A stretch of DNA of 64,000 nt from Gammaproteobacteria bacterium (lineage in GTDB: Bacteria; Pseudomonadota; Gammaproteobacteria; Steroidobacterales; Rariloculaceae), in assembly GCA_022826245.1 (NCBI GenBank), contig JAJDVG010000002.1, forward strand, positions 79,084 through 143,083, read 5' to 3'. Below, piece by piece: positions 35,960 to 44,297 of the stretch. A program made the translations under genes and the position numbers. Under the pieces are notes generated by a model. It had not been told where the DNA came from. It saw only the letters and a list, made by a program, of their open reading frames with translations, and did no database searches. The stretch's first letter is position 1. Each line of letters starts with the position of its first letter.

Positions 35960-36718
35960 CTACTGTCCGACCAGGTGGGCCGGATCGAGGTTGTTGTCCT
36001 GGCAGAAGTACTCGATGAACTCGTCGTTCGGATTCCATCGCTTCGTCCAGCTCGTGCTCCACGGTTCGTGGTAGGCGAGCGGGTCGTCGATCGTGATCTC
36101 GTAGCGCAGCGTCATGAGATCCGGCCGTGAGATGCGTTCCACGAGGTGCAGCGCCTCGGTATGCGGGTAACCTTCGCGGTGGATCCAGAAGCGCTCGTTG
36201 AAGCCGACCGTGTCGATCACGAGCGTATCGCCGTCCCAGCGTCCGACCGAGTGACCGAAATAGCTCGGATTCAGGAAATCGCCTTCCGGATGCGGCCGGC
36301 CGTCCATGTAGACTTCGCGCCAGGGCCTCGTCGAGCCGCCCGAAAGAATGTAGATGCGTTGGATCGACGGCGCTTGCACGATCTGCAGACCGAACGGAAC
36401 GGCCATCTGCCTCGGCCCGCCCGGCGGCGCGCAGCGCGCGTGCGGATCGTCCTTCGCGAGCGTGCTCTTGCGGTGCTCGTAAAGCGCGCGCGCCCAGGGT
36501 CTGAAAGGAATCTCGTCGGGCGGCGGATAGTCGGCGCCGCCGACCAGGGGTCCCGAACCGCCTTCCCAGTAGCCCTTGCCGTCTGCGAGCGGCCCGAAGT
36601 TCGGCGTTCCGTCCGGCAGCCTCGGGGTTTGCGCTGCAGCATTGTCCTGCGCAAGCACCGGCCCCGCTGTGAGCAGCAGTGCCGCCGTGAACGCGGCAGC
36701 GCGACGACTTGCCGCCAT
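35960..36718 (-). CDS. Exported companion protein (family I)
   Basis: A protein of 252 residues; the ATG at 36718 overlaps the TAA of DUF6152 copy 5 (TAATG). The signal peptide ends at GPVLAQ (24). Features: LPDGTPNFGPLADGKGYW, EIPFRPWARALYEHRKST, the first Cys in ARCAPPGGPRQM, VYMDGRPHPEGDF, FGHSVGRWDGDTLVIDTVGF, ERISRPDLMTLRYEITIDDP and the second Cys in FCQDNNLDPAHLVGQ. By order and sequence it is the counterpart of the pair at 33146-34439, inverted on the other side of the MFS gene and repeat. Confidence 0.8.
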   Translation of the reverse strand: MAASRRAAAFTAALLLTAGPVLAQDNAAAQTPRLPDGTPNFGPLADGKGYWEGGSGPLVGGADYPPPDEIPFRPWARALYEHRKSTLAKDDPHARCAPPGGPRQMAVPFGLQIVQAPSIQRIYILSGGSTRPWREVYMDGRPHPEGDFLNPSYFGHSVGRWDGDTLVIDTVGFNERFWIHREGYPHTEALHLVERISRPDLMTLRYEITIDDPLAYHEPWSTSWTKRWNPNDEFIEYFCQDNNLDPAHLVGQ

Positions 36719-37173
36719 TACTGACTGCTGCCTGCGTTACTGAGCCGTTCTTCGGCCGGTGTCCGCGTGAACAGTTTCTGGCCCGTGCTGACCAGCACAA
36801 CCGACTGTGCGTTCATGAGCGCGCTGCCGTCACGTGCCAGAATGCCGTCAACGACCACCGAGTCGCCGATCTTCATCGAATTGCGCGTCCAGCCCCGCCG
36901 CATGAGTCCGACCGGTGACGTCAGTTCGCAGGCCCAGGTTGCAATCTCGCCCGTCGCCTCGTCCTCGACGTCCAGGTAGAAGTAGGCATGGGGATTGAGC
37001 CAATCGATCTTGACGACAACGCCATTCAGGGTAACCGGCTTTTCGCTGTCGTACTGCGCCGAAAATGCGTGGTGCGCGACAGCAGGCGTGCCAGCCGAAG
37101 CGACCATCAGGCATGCACATAGCGCAAGAAATCCGGATGCGCCTTCGTTCACCATCCACCTCCCGCTTTTCAT
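36718..37173 (-). CDS. DUF6152 family exported protein (copy 5)
   Basis: A protein of 151 residues from the ATG at 37173. A second ATG at 37155 has GGGAGG closer than ideal and would give a leader without basic residues. The signal peptide ends at PAVAHHA. It has HHAFSAQYDSEKPVTLNGVV, WLNPHAYFYLDVEDEATGE, LMRRGWTRNSMKIGD and LARDGSALMNAQSV. It is fused in translation to its companion through TAATG. It diverges from the hydratase gene at 37359. Confidence 0.86.
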   Translation of the reverse strand: MKSGRWMVNEGASGFLALCACLMVASAGTPAVAHHAFSAQYDSEKPVTLNGVVVKIDWLNPHAYFYLDVEDEATGEIATWACELTSPVGLMRRGWTRNSMKIGDSVVVDGILARDGSALMNAQSVVLVSTGQKLFTRTPAEERLSNAGSSQ

Positions 37174-37358
37174 CGCCCGCTCGCGCGTTTCTTCCCCGCA
37201 GATACTACCGCGAAGACACACGCAACGGTACGCCGGTGCGTTTTTCGGTGCTGCCGGGCACACCTATAATGGCCCGCCCGTCGTCGCGGCCGCGCTCGAG
37301 GCACGCACCACGACACTGGCGCCCGAATCGAATCGCCGACCGGAACGAGGAAATCCAA

Positions 37359-38369
37359 TTGATCATCGACTGTCATGCCCATGTATCGGCTCCCAAGGCG
37401 TATTGGGCCTACAAGGCCGGTCTCGTCTCGCATCGAGGTTCGCACGGCCGGGGCAAGCTCCGGATCAGCGACGATGACATCATCGCGGCCTGGAACGCGC
37501 GGGAGATGGCTCCGACGGGCCATCTCGACCACATGGCCGCCTGCGGTATCGACATGCAGTGCATTTCGCCGCGGCCGTTCCAGATGATGCATTCGGAAAA
37601 GCCTGCCAGAATCGTCCACTACTGGACCGAGGCCACCAACGAGATCATTCACCGCAGTTGCCAACTCATGCCGGACAGGTTCTTTCCCCTTGCCGGTTTG
37701 CCGCAGACCGCGGGAGATCCGATCGAGGAATCGCTGCCGGAGCTTGAGCGCTGCGTCAGGGATCTCGGTTTCAAGGGATGCATACTGAATCCCGATCCTT
37801 ACGAGAACGGCGCCGGGAAAGCGCCGCCGCTTGGCGACCGTTATTGGTACCCGCTGTACGAAAAGCTCTGCGAACTCGACGTGGTCGCGCACATTCACGC
37901 CACGGGGTCGCGCGAGCCCGAGCGCGAACCGTATACGCTGCATTTCATCAACGAGGAGACGACCGCGGTCTACGGCCTCGTGAACTCCTCGGTGCTCGAC
38001 GACTTTCCGGATATCCGGATTCTCGTCTCGCACGGCGGCGGCGCCATACCGTTCCAGCTCGGCCGATTCGATTCCGCCTCGGCACGCCGCGGCGGCGAAC
38101 GCTTTCGCGACCGGATGCGCAGGCTGTACTACGATACCGTGCTTTACACGCCGGAGGCGCTCGAATTGCTGATCAAGGTCGTGGGCGTCGATCACGTGCT
38201 CTACGGCGCCGAATGCCCGGGGGTGGGTTCGGCCATAAACCCGGATACGGGTCTGACCTTCGACAACATCGTGCCGCACATTCAGGCCTTCGACTGGTTG
38301 TCGGACGAGGACAAGGGCAAGATTCTCGAGCACAATGCGCGCAAGTTGTTCAAGCTCCAGTCCAGATAG
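37359..38369 (+). CDS. ligJ: Amidohydrolase-family 4-oxalomesaconate hydratase-like protein (LigJ type)
   Basis: A protein of 336 residues starting at a TTG (37359) with GAGGA 7 bases before it; no ATG fits the family N-terminus. MIIDCHAHVSAPKAYWAY gives the metal-binding HxH. Further landmarks are ISPRPFQMMHSEK, LPELERCVRDLGFKGCILNP, PPLGDRYWYPLYEKL, VVAHIHATG (His), VSHGGGAIPFQLGRF (His) and YGAECPGVG with the last acidic ligand region. By memory it matches LigJ closely through these blocks. LigJ hydrates 4-oxalomesaconate to CHA in meta-cleavage of protocatechuate or gallate. The aldolase-like gene follows after 75 bases. Confidence 0.8.
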   Translation: MIIDCHAHVSAPKAYWAYKAGLVSHRGSHGRGKLRISDDDIIAAWNAREMAPTGHLDHMAACGIDMQCISPRPFQMMHSEKPARIVHYWTEATNEIIHRSCQLMPDRFFPLAGLPQTAGDPIEESLPELERCVRDLGFKGCILNPDPYENGAGKAPPLGDRYWYPLYEKLCELDVVAHIHATGSREPEREPYTLHFINEETTAVYGLVNSSVLDDFPDIRILVSHGGGAIPFQLGRFDSASARRGGERFRDRMRRLYYDTVLYTPEALELLIKVVGVDHVLYGAECPGVGSAINPDTGLTFDNIVPHIQAFDWLSDEDKGKILEHNARKLFKLQSR

Positions 38370-38390
38370 CTCTCGTAGCCGTATTCCAGA

Positions 38391-38444
38391 ATATAATTAT
38401 TTATATAACAGTATATTAAATAATATTTGTAAAGTGTTTTATCA
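38391..38444 (+). promoter_or_regulatory. AT-rich leader before the aldolase-like gene
   Basis: Almost the whole stretch is A or T (ATATAATTATTTATATAAC and then GTATATTAAATAATATTTG), in a window otherwise about 65% GC. It contains several possible -10 hexamers (TATAAT-like) and no Shine-Dalgarno sequence before the ATG at 38445. It could be a strong promoter with UP-like elements, a silencer-binding region, or foreign DNA. Confidence 0.5.
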
Positions 38445-39116
38445 ATGACGGACGACGAGCTTCAGAGGCTCATGAGCAAACTGCGAGCGCTCGATAGCTG
38501 CGCCGTCTCCGACGCGCTCGACTCGTTGGCCCTTCCGCCCGCCGTCACCGGTCTCCCGCCGCTGTCCGTGGCGAACCGCATCGCCGGCCCCGCAGTAACG
38601 GTCAAACTTGGCCCCGGCTCAGCGGCCGGCGGCAGCGACCGCCACCTCGGTACAACCGCGATCGAGGCTGCGAGGACCGGCGACATCATCGTGATCGAAC
38701 ACGCCTACGGCATCGACTGCGCGGGCTGGGGCGGCGTGTTGTCCGTTGGCGCACAACTACGCGGCATCGCGGGCGTCATCATCGACGGTCCGGCGCGCGA
38801 CATCGACGAAGCGCGAGACCTCGATTTCCCGGTTTACGGCCGCTCCGCCACTTCACGCACGGCGCGCGGCCGGGTCCACGAACAGGATTTCGATTGTCCG
38901 GTCACGATCGGCGATGTCGTCGTCTCCCCCGGCGATATCGCGCTCGCCGATGCGAGCGGCGTCGTTTTCGTTCCGCACGCACACCTCTCCGAGGTCGTCC
39001 GCCGCGCCGAACGCATCACCGCGCGCGAACGACTCATGGTCGAGGCGCTGCGGGACGGCGAGCCGATCACCGAGGTCGTCGGCCGCGACTACGAAGAAAT
39101 GCTCGACGAGCTGTAG
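38445..39116 (+). CDS. RraA-like protein, probable HMG/CHA aldolase
   Basis: A protein of 223 residues. ALDSCAVSDALDSLALPPAVTG begins the RraA fold; LGTTAIEAARTGDIIVIEHA, GGVLSVGAQLRGIAGVIIDG and PARDIDEARDLDFPVYGR give the substrate-binding Arg and metal-binding Asp of the aldolase branch. Paired with a LigJ-type hydratase, it probably cleaves 4-carboxy-4-hydroxy-2-oxoadipate to pyruvate and oxaloacetate. Start 38445 is SD-less; an internal ATG at 38472 has AGAGG three bases away and is a real alternative. The upstream DNA is unusually AT-rich. Confidence 0.82.
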   Translation: MTDDELQRLMSKLRALDSCAVSDALDSLALPPAVTGLPPLSVANRIAGPAVTVKLGPGSAAGGSDRHLGTTAIEAARTGDIIVIEHAYGIDCAGWGGVLSVGAQLRGIAGVIIDGPARDIDEARDLDFPVYGRSATSRTARGRVHEQDFDCPVTIGDVVVSPGDIALADASGVVFVPHAHLSEVVRRAERITARERLMVEALRDGEPITEVVGRDYEEMLDEL

Positions 39117-39203
39117 CCTGCATGTCTTTGCTGAAGGTGCCCGTGGCTGCTGTCGGGAAGCGCGCTACCCTCTCACGCGCCTCATCCTGATCGGGCCGGG
39201 CCG

Positions 39204-40214
39204 CTACCGCCAGGCCAGGAAACCCTGTGCCGTGCCGCTGCCCGCTTCGGAGCGATAGCACGGCACGTAGTCGATGAGATCGCCCGCGAGATCCGTTTCG
39301 AACAGGCAGCCCGACGCCGACACCCAGTTGAGCAGCTCGGATGTGCCGTCCTGCATGAGTCCAGGGTCGATCTCCTGCAGATACTCCGCATCGCGGCGCT
39401 GGATCGCGTCGATGAGCCCTCGGTCGAAGTCCTCGTTGATCACGAAATGGCTCATGCCGCCTGAACCGACCACGGCGACGCGCAGGTCGCTGTCCCAGTC
39501 CTCGAGAACGTCGCGCACGAGCTCGCCGAGTTCGAAACAGCGCCACGGCCGCGGTTGATTGGGCGCGAAGAAGGTATTCGTGATGATCGGCAGGATCGGA
39601 ACGGCCCGGTCTTCCATTACCCGCCTCAGAATGTAGGCGAACGCATGGGGCGTACCGATATGGTGGTGGTCCGGATACTCGGGTAATTCGTTCGACGCCG
39701 CGAAGTCCCATCGTTCGTCGAGACCGCGCTCGAGCAGCTTCCGGGCCAGTTCGGGCATGCCCTGGTACTCGGTTCTTGCCTCCGGGCGATTGGCCCACTC
39801 GGCCTCGCGGATACCGACCGGCAGTTTCGCCGAGCGCCATTCGGGCATCGGACCGTTCCAGAACGTGTCACCATGGTAGATCGTGTAGGCTGGCTGAAGC
39901 TGTGGCAGCACGAGTTCGCGCTGATCGTTGCCGAATATCACGGCAACGTCAGGATCAACCTCCTCCCAGATCCGCGCGACTTCTGCGATAGCGGCCTGGC
40001 AGGCGGCGTGGTTGCGTGTGCGGGCTTCAAGCGTCGAGCGTTCGGCGAGATGCTCGTTCCGCCGGAGTTCGACGAGATCGTCGAACGAATAGCGCCTGCC
40101 CTTGTACCAATGCACACGGGCCCGGTCGCCCGGCACGCGCAGCATCCACTCCTCGGGCGTCGTACTCAGTTGCGGGCCGTGCGTCGTCCACAGTCCCAAT
40201 ACGATATTCGCCAT
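39204..40214 (-). CDS. Class III extradiol dioxygenase (LigB superfamily)
   Basis: A protein of 336 residues. GLWTTHGPQLST places His12 as the first iron ligand, as in LigB. It also has DVAVIFGNDQRELVLPQ, PDHHHIGTPHAFAYIL, PIITNTFFAPNQPRPWRCFE and VAVVGSGGMSHFVINEDFDR. It would open a dihydroxylated ring by meta cleavage; protocatechuate, gallate or a related acid is likely given the LigJ and aldolase neighbours. It is longer than LigB beta subunits (about 300) and shorter than gallate dioxygenases (about 420), and no LigA-like small subunit is present. Confidence 0.82.
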   Translation of the reverse strand: MANIVLGLWTTHGPQLSTTPEEWMLRVPGDRARVHWYKGRRYSFDDLVELRRNEHLAERSTLEARTRNHAACQAAIAEVARIWEEVDPDVAVIFGNDQRELVLPQLQPAYTIYHGDTFWNGPMPEWRSAKLPVGIREAEWANRPEARTEYQGMPELARKLLERGLDERWDFAASNELPEYPDHHHIGTPHAFAYILRRVMEDRAVPILPIITNTFFAPNQPRPWRCFELGELVRDVLEDWDSDLRVAVVGSGGMSHFVINEDFDRGLIDAIQRRDAEYLQEIDPGLMQDGTSELLNWVSASGCLFETDLAGDLIDYVPCYRSEAGSGTAQGFLAWR

Positions 40215-40288
40215 GGCGGTAGTCGCGCCTCGTTCTCGGTGGCGGCAAGGAAACTGCCTGAGCCGCGGATTGTACTACCGCGCAGAGG

Positions 40289-41176
40289 TCACTCGTTCCG
40301 GAGTTCGTCCGCAAAAAGCTCGTCGAGTTTGCGCTCGAATGCGTGGTAGTCGAGCACGTCGTAGAGCGACTCGCGCGTCTGCATCGAGCCGATCTGCGCG
40401 AACTGCGTACCCGCCTCCCTGATCGCGCCATAGACGTCGAGCGCCGCCCGACTCATCGCCCGAAACGCCGACAGGGGGTAGAGAATCAGCGCGACACCTG
40501 CGTCGCCGAGTTCGTCGCGTGTGAAGTTCGGCGTCACACCGAATTCGGTCAGATTCGCGAGCACCGGCGCCTGCACGGCCGCCGTGAACGCACGGTAGTC
40601 GTCGAGCGTAGCGAGCGCCTCCGCAAAGATCATGTCGGCGCCGGCCTCGACATAAGCCGAGGCGCGCTCGAGCGATATCGCGAGCCCTTCTTTTGCGAAC
40701 GCGTCCGTTCGGGCCATGATCGTGAACTGCTCGTCGGTCCGGGCGTCGACGGCGGCCTTGATCCGATCGCACATTTCGTCGGTCGGCACGATCGCCTTGT
40801 TCGGGCGGTGGCCGCAGCGCTTGCCCTGTTCCTGGTCTTCGATATGCATCGCAGCGGCGCCCGCGCGGATCATCTCCCGAGTCGTACGCGCGATGTTGAA
40901 CGCACCGCCCCAGCCGGTATCGGCATCGACGAGCAGCGGCACGGTACTTGCGCCCGTGATGCGCCGCACATCTTCGAGCACATCGTTGAGCGACGTCATG
41001 CCGAGATCGGGCAGACCGAACGACGCGTTGGCAACGCCGGCTCCGGACAGATAGATGGCCCGAAATCCGGCGCGCTCGGCGAGCAAGGCGCAATAGGCAT
41101 TGATCGTGCCCGGAATCTGCAGCGGGGCATGCTCCTCGGCGGCCTTCCTGAATCTGTATCCCGGACTATCCGTCAT
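40289..41176 (-). CDS. prpB: 2-methylisocitrate lyase family protein
   Basis: A protein of 295 residues, the standard PrpB length, from the ATG at 41176. It has [51 protein letters not shown] (metal-binding Asp), [20 protein letters not shown] with the catalytic Cys in [31 protein letters not shown] and [14 protein letters not shown]. It splits 2-methylisocitrate into pyruvate and succinate. No prpC or prpD is nearby, so it may instead serve another 2-oxo-acid lyase step with the dioxygenase gene 74 bases downstream. Confidence 0.9.
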   Translation of the reverse strand: MTDSPGYRFRKAAEEHAPLQIPGTINAYCALLAERAGFRAIYLSGAGVANASFGLPDLGMTSLNDVLEDVRRITGASTVPLLVDADTGWGGAFNIARTTREMIRAGAAAMHIEDQEQGKRCGHRPNKAIVPTDEMCDRIKAAVDARTDEQFTIMARTDAFAKEGLAISLERASAYVEAGADMIFAEALATLDDYRAFTAAVQAPVLANLTEFGVTPNFTRDELGDAGVALILYPLSAFRAMSRAALDVYGAIREAGTQFAQIGSMQTRESLYDVLDYHAFERKLDELFADELRNE

Positions 41177-41321
41177 TCCCGTCTTCCGCGATTCGAGCGA
41201 ACAAGGCACTGCGGCCCGATGCGACGAACGATCGTGACCGGCGAATGTTCGTTGCAAGAGCTTGCACTCGCCGTTCGCGCCGCTATTCTGCCATGTCCCT
41301 GATCCCGACATGGAGAACACG

Positions 41322-41750
41322 ATGGCCGCTATCTCGCTGAACCAGGCCAACACGATCATCGCGAAAGCGCTCGAAAAGGCCCGCGAAATGGACATTCCAC
41401 CCGTCGCGGTCGTCGTGCTCGACGAGGGCGGCCACCTCAAGGCGATGCAGCGCGAGGACGGCGCAAGCATGTTCCGATCCCCTGTGGCAACGGGCAAAGC
41501 CTGGGCTTCGGTCGCGATGGGCGTATCGAGCCGCGCGCTTGCGGCCCGTGCGAAGCGCAATCCCAATTTCATGATCACGCTGGCGGCGACGGCGGAAGGC
41601 AAGTTCCTGCCGCAACCCGGCGGAGTGCTGATTCGCGACGAGAACGGCCGCATCGTCGGCGCTGCCGGCGCAAGCGGCGGGAAGGGCGAGGAGGATGAGG
41701 AGATCTGCGCGTTCGGCATCGGCCACGCGGGCCTGAACGCCGACCTGTAG
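41322..41750 (+). CDS. GlcG/HbpS family heme-binding-like protein
   Basis: A protein of 142 residues. The ATG at 41322 has GGAG 6 bases upstream, which decides it over the ATG at 41310. [60 protein letters not shown] and [20 protein letters not shown] are the DUF336 signature. Family members bind heme or cobalamin-like ligands, or sit in glycolate and aromatic gene clusters. It diverges from prpB. A cytoplasmic location is inferred because no signal peptide is seen. Confidence 0.87.
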   Translation: MAAISLNQANTIIAKALEKAREMDIPPVAVVVLDEGGHLKAMQREDGASMFRSPVATGKAWASVAMGVSSRALAARAKRNPNFMITLAATAEGKFLPQPGGVLIRDENGRIVGAAGASGGKGEEDEEICAFGIGHAGLNADL

Positions 41751-41813
41751 ACCCGCCACCCCCGGCGTTCGTCCTCCGGACGGCATCTGTTCGAGCCTGG
41801 GCGGGACGCTGCC

Positions 41814-43244
41814 GTGCAACATCGCTATCGCGTCTTCCTCGTCTGCGCGATCGGGGTTTTCACTTCCACTTTCGATGCGAGTGCGTCCGTCGTAGCCCTG
41901 CCGACGATCGCACTGCAGTTCGGCACGGACCTCCCGACCGCTCAATGGGTCGTCGTCGGCAACGGTCTGACGATCGCGGCACTGCTCGTCCCGATGGGAC
42001 GCCTGTCGGACCTGATCGGCCGCAAGTCCATCTACGTGGTCGGATGCCTGCTGTTCGCTTCCGGAGCGCTGCTCGCCTCGCTGTCGGACACGGTTTTCGC
42101 GCTGATCGGGTCGAGGATCGTCGTCGGTGTCGGCTCGGCGATGACGCAGGCCACGGCCATGGCCATCCTGGTCAGCAACTTCGACGCGGCCGAACGTGCG
42201 CGCCTGCTCGGCTTTCAACTCGGCGGCGTCGGTCTTGGCGCGATCCTCGGTCCGGCGGCCGGCGGCCTGATCGTCGCCACGATCGGCTGGCGCATGCTCT
42301 ATGCGCTGACGGCCATAGCAATACTCGCGATCGGGATCGCGGCTCAACGCGTGCTGCGCAAGCGCGTACGGCGACCTGAAGGCGCGCAAGCGGTCTTCGA
42401 CATGGGCGGTGCGGCGCTGTTCTCGAGCCTTCTGGTTGCGGGGCTCCTGACGCTGACGCTCGGGCCGCGACTGGGCTGGGCGCACCCAGCGCCGCTGACG
42501 GGCGCCGCAATATTCTGCGTCCTGCTCGCGGCCTTTATCGTCGTCGAGCGGCGTCACCCCCTGCCGATGCTCGACTTCAGGCTGTTCAGGCGCGCCGATT
42601 TTGCGCTCGGTGCGCTTGCCGCGCTGGTCCTGTTCATGGGGGTATCGGCGACACGGTTTCTGGCGCCGTTCTTCTTTCAGAGCGTGAAAGGCTTCGACCC
42701 GGCGCGCGTCGGACTGTTGATGATGCCCGCGGCCATCGTGATCGCGATCGGTGCACCCCTGATCGGCCGGTTCGCGGACAACTTCGGAGTACGCCGCTCC
42801 GCGAACATCGGATTCTTCGTGGTCATCGTCGGACTCATGACGTTCGCGCTGGTCGAGGCGAGTTCACCGACCTGGCTCGTCGTTGTCGGGCTCATGATTT
42901 CCGCACTGGGCGTGGCGGCCTTCAGCGCGTCAAATTCGGCGGCGATACTCAATTCCGTCGATCGGGACGCCCACGGCGTCGCGGCGGGCTTCGTGAACCT
43001 GTGCCGCAATACCGGCAACGTGATCGGCATTGCCTTCGGCACGGCGATGGTGACGCTGACGATGGCGCGTGAAGGATTCCCGCCGACGCTCGATGCGATC
43101 GATGCCGAGTCGGGGCAGGGTGTGCTCGTCGCGTTCGCGCGCGGCATCAGCTCCGCAGCCGTCGCGCTTATCGTCCTCTTCGCGCTGGTGCTCGGGATTC
43201 TGATCGTCTGGGCGCTGCGAGCGCAAGCCGGGCGTCAGCCGTAA
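41814..43244 (+). CDS. MFS transporter, DHA2 type (14-helix)
   Basis: A protein of 476 residues from a GTG at 41814, consistent with 14 membrane segments. It begins [20 protein letters not shown] (motif D-like) and has [20 protein letters not shown] (motif A) and [20 protein letters not shown] (motif C, antiporter type). The family exports drugs and organic compounds with protons. It lies 63 bases after the GlcG-like gene on the same strand and converges with the esterase at 43263. Confidence 0.9.
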   Translation: MQHRYRVFLVCAIGVFTSTFDASASVVALPTIALQFGTDLPTAQWVVVGNGLTIAALLVPMGRLSDLIGRKSIYVVGCLLFASGALLASLSDTVFALIGSRIVVGVGSAMTQATAMAILVSNFDAAERARLLGFQLGGVGLGAILGPAAGGLIVATIGWRMLYALTAIAILAIGIAAQRVLRKRVRRPEGAQAVFDMGGAALFSSLLVAGLLTLTLGPRLGWAHPAPLTGAAIFCVLLAAFIVVERRHPLPMLDFRLFRRADFALGALAALVLFMGVSATRFLAPFFFQSVKGFDPARVGLLMMPAAIVIAIGAPLIGRFADNFGVRRSANIGFFVVIVGLMTFALVEASSPTWLVVVGLMISALGVAAFSASNSAAILNSVDRDAHGVAAGFVNLCRNTGNVIGIAFGTAMVTLTMAREGFPPTLDAIDAESGQGVLVAFARGISSAAVALIVLFALVLGILIVWALRAQAGRQP

Positions 43245-43262
43245 GCTCTGAACCCAATGGTT

Positions 43263-44165
43263 TCAGTGCCCGGCGCCCAGATGCGCGTCGAGAAACTCCA
43301 CGACCATCGCGTTGCGCACGGCATCGAAGAACGCAGGTCCGCCGTGGGGCGAACCGTGCACGACCTCGAATTCGACGGGCAGGCCGTGATCCTTGAATGC
43401 GCCATGAAGCTCGTGCGACTGATTGATCGGCATCTGCGGATCCTGGTCGCCGTGCAGCAAGTACAGGGGCGGATCGTCGGCATCGACGTGAAATACGGGG
43501 CTTGCGAGGCGCGCAAGCCCGGTCGTTTCTTCGATCGTACCGCCGAACAGCGCTTCGAGCGCCGGCACGCGCAGGTTCAGCCCGAACGGCGTCGACTGAT
43601 CGAGAATGCTGGTCAGATTCGTCGCCGGGAAATAGGCGACGACCGCATCGACATCCGATGACCGATCGAGGTTGCCGCCGACGTCGCCTTCGAGTTCCGA
43701 ATGGCCGTTCGTCACGCCCACGAGCGCGGCGAGATGAGCGCCGGCCGACGAACCGAGGATGCCGATTCGTGAAGCGTCGTAACCGTAATCGCCGGCATTC
43801 GCCCTGAGAAATCGTATCGCTCCCTTGATGTCGTGGCTCTGCGCGGGAAACGGCGCGACGCCCGAAAGCCGATAGCTCACGCTCGCGAGCGCGTAACCGG
43901 ACTCGACGTATGTGAGCGACGATACCGACTTGCGGCTGCCGGCGCGCCAGGCGCCGCCGTGCACCCATACGAGCAACGGCGGGTTGTCCGCGGCCGCCGG
44001 CATGTAGAGATCGAGCGCGAGCTCATGGCCGTCGACCGTGGCAAACGGGATATCGGCCGTGACCGTCGCGCCATCGGGCAGTTCCGGCGGCCCGCCGGGT
44101 TGCGCCAGCGCCGCGAACGCGGCGAACATCGCCGCGAGTACCGCTACCGCATGTATCGTCTTCAT
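43263..44165 (-). CDS. Exported alpha/beta hydrolase, BD-FAE-like esterase
   Basis: A protein of 300 residues with a signal peptide ending at FAALAQ (22). LVWVHGGAWRAGSRKSV gives the oxyanion HGGAW of hormone-sensitive-lipase-like enzymes. Then come LASVSYRLSG, RIGILGSSAGAHLAALVG (nucleophile Ser in G-S-S-A-G), LLHGDQDPQMPINQS (Asp) and VHGSPHGGPAF (His region). It hydrolyses small esters in the periplasm; acetyl or feruloyl esters are typical for the family. It is downstream of the quinoprotein gene at 44298 by 132 bases, so it may not share its transcript. Confidence 0.87.
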   Translation of the reverse strand: MKTIHAVAVLAAMFAAFAALAQPGGPPELPDGATVTADIPFATVDGHELALDLYMPAAADNPPLLVWVHGGAWRAGSRKSVSSLTYVESGYALASVSYRLSGVAPFPAQSHDIKGAIRFLRANAGDYGYDASRIGILGSSAGAHLAALVGVTNGHSELEGDVGGNLDRSSDVDAVVAYFPATNLTSILDQSTPFGLNLRVPALEALFGGTIEETTGLARLASPVFHVDADDPPLYLLHGDQDPQMPINQSHELHGAFKDHGLPVEFEVVHGSPHGGPAFFDAVRNAMVVEFLDAHLGAGH

Positions 44166-44297
44166 TCTGCTTACCCCCAGTTCGACATGTGCGTTGCCGC
44201 TGCTTCCCGCGTCGGGCGCTGGTCGAGCCTGCCCTGCCGGCCGACGCTCCGATTCTACCCGTTCGCCCGGTAAGGTAGTCCGGCAGCGGCTGCCGAG

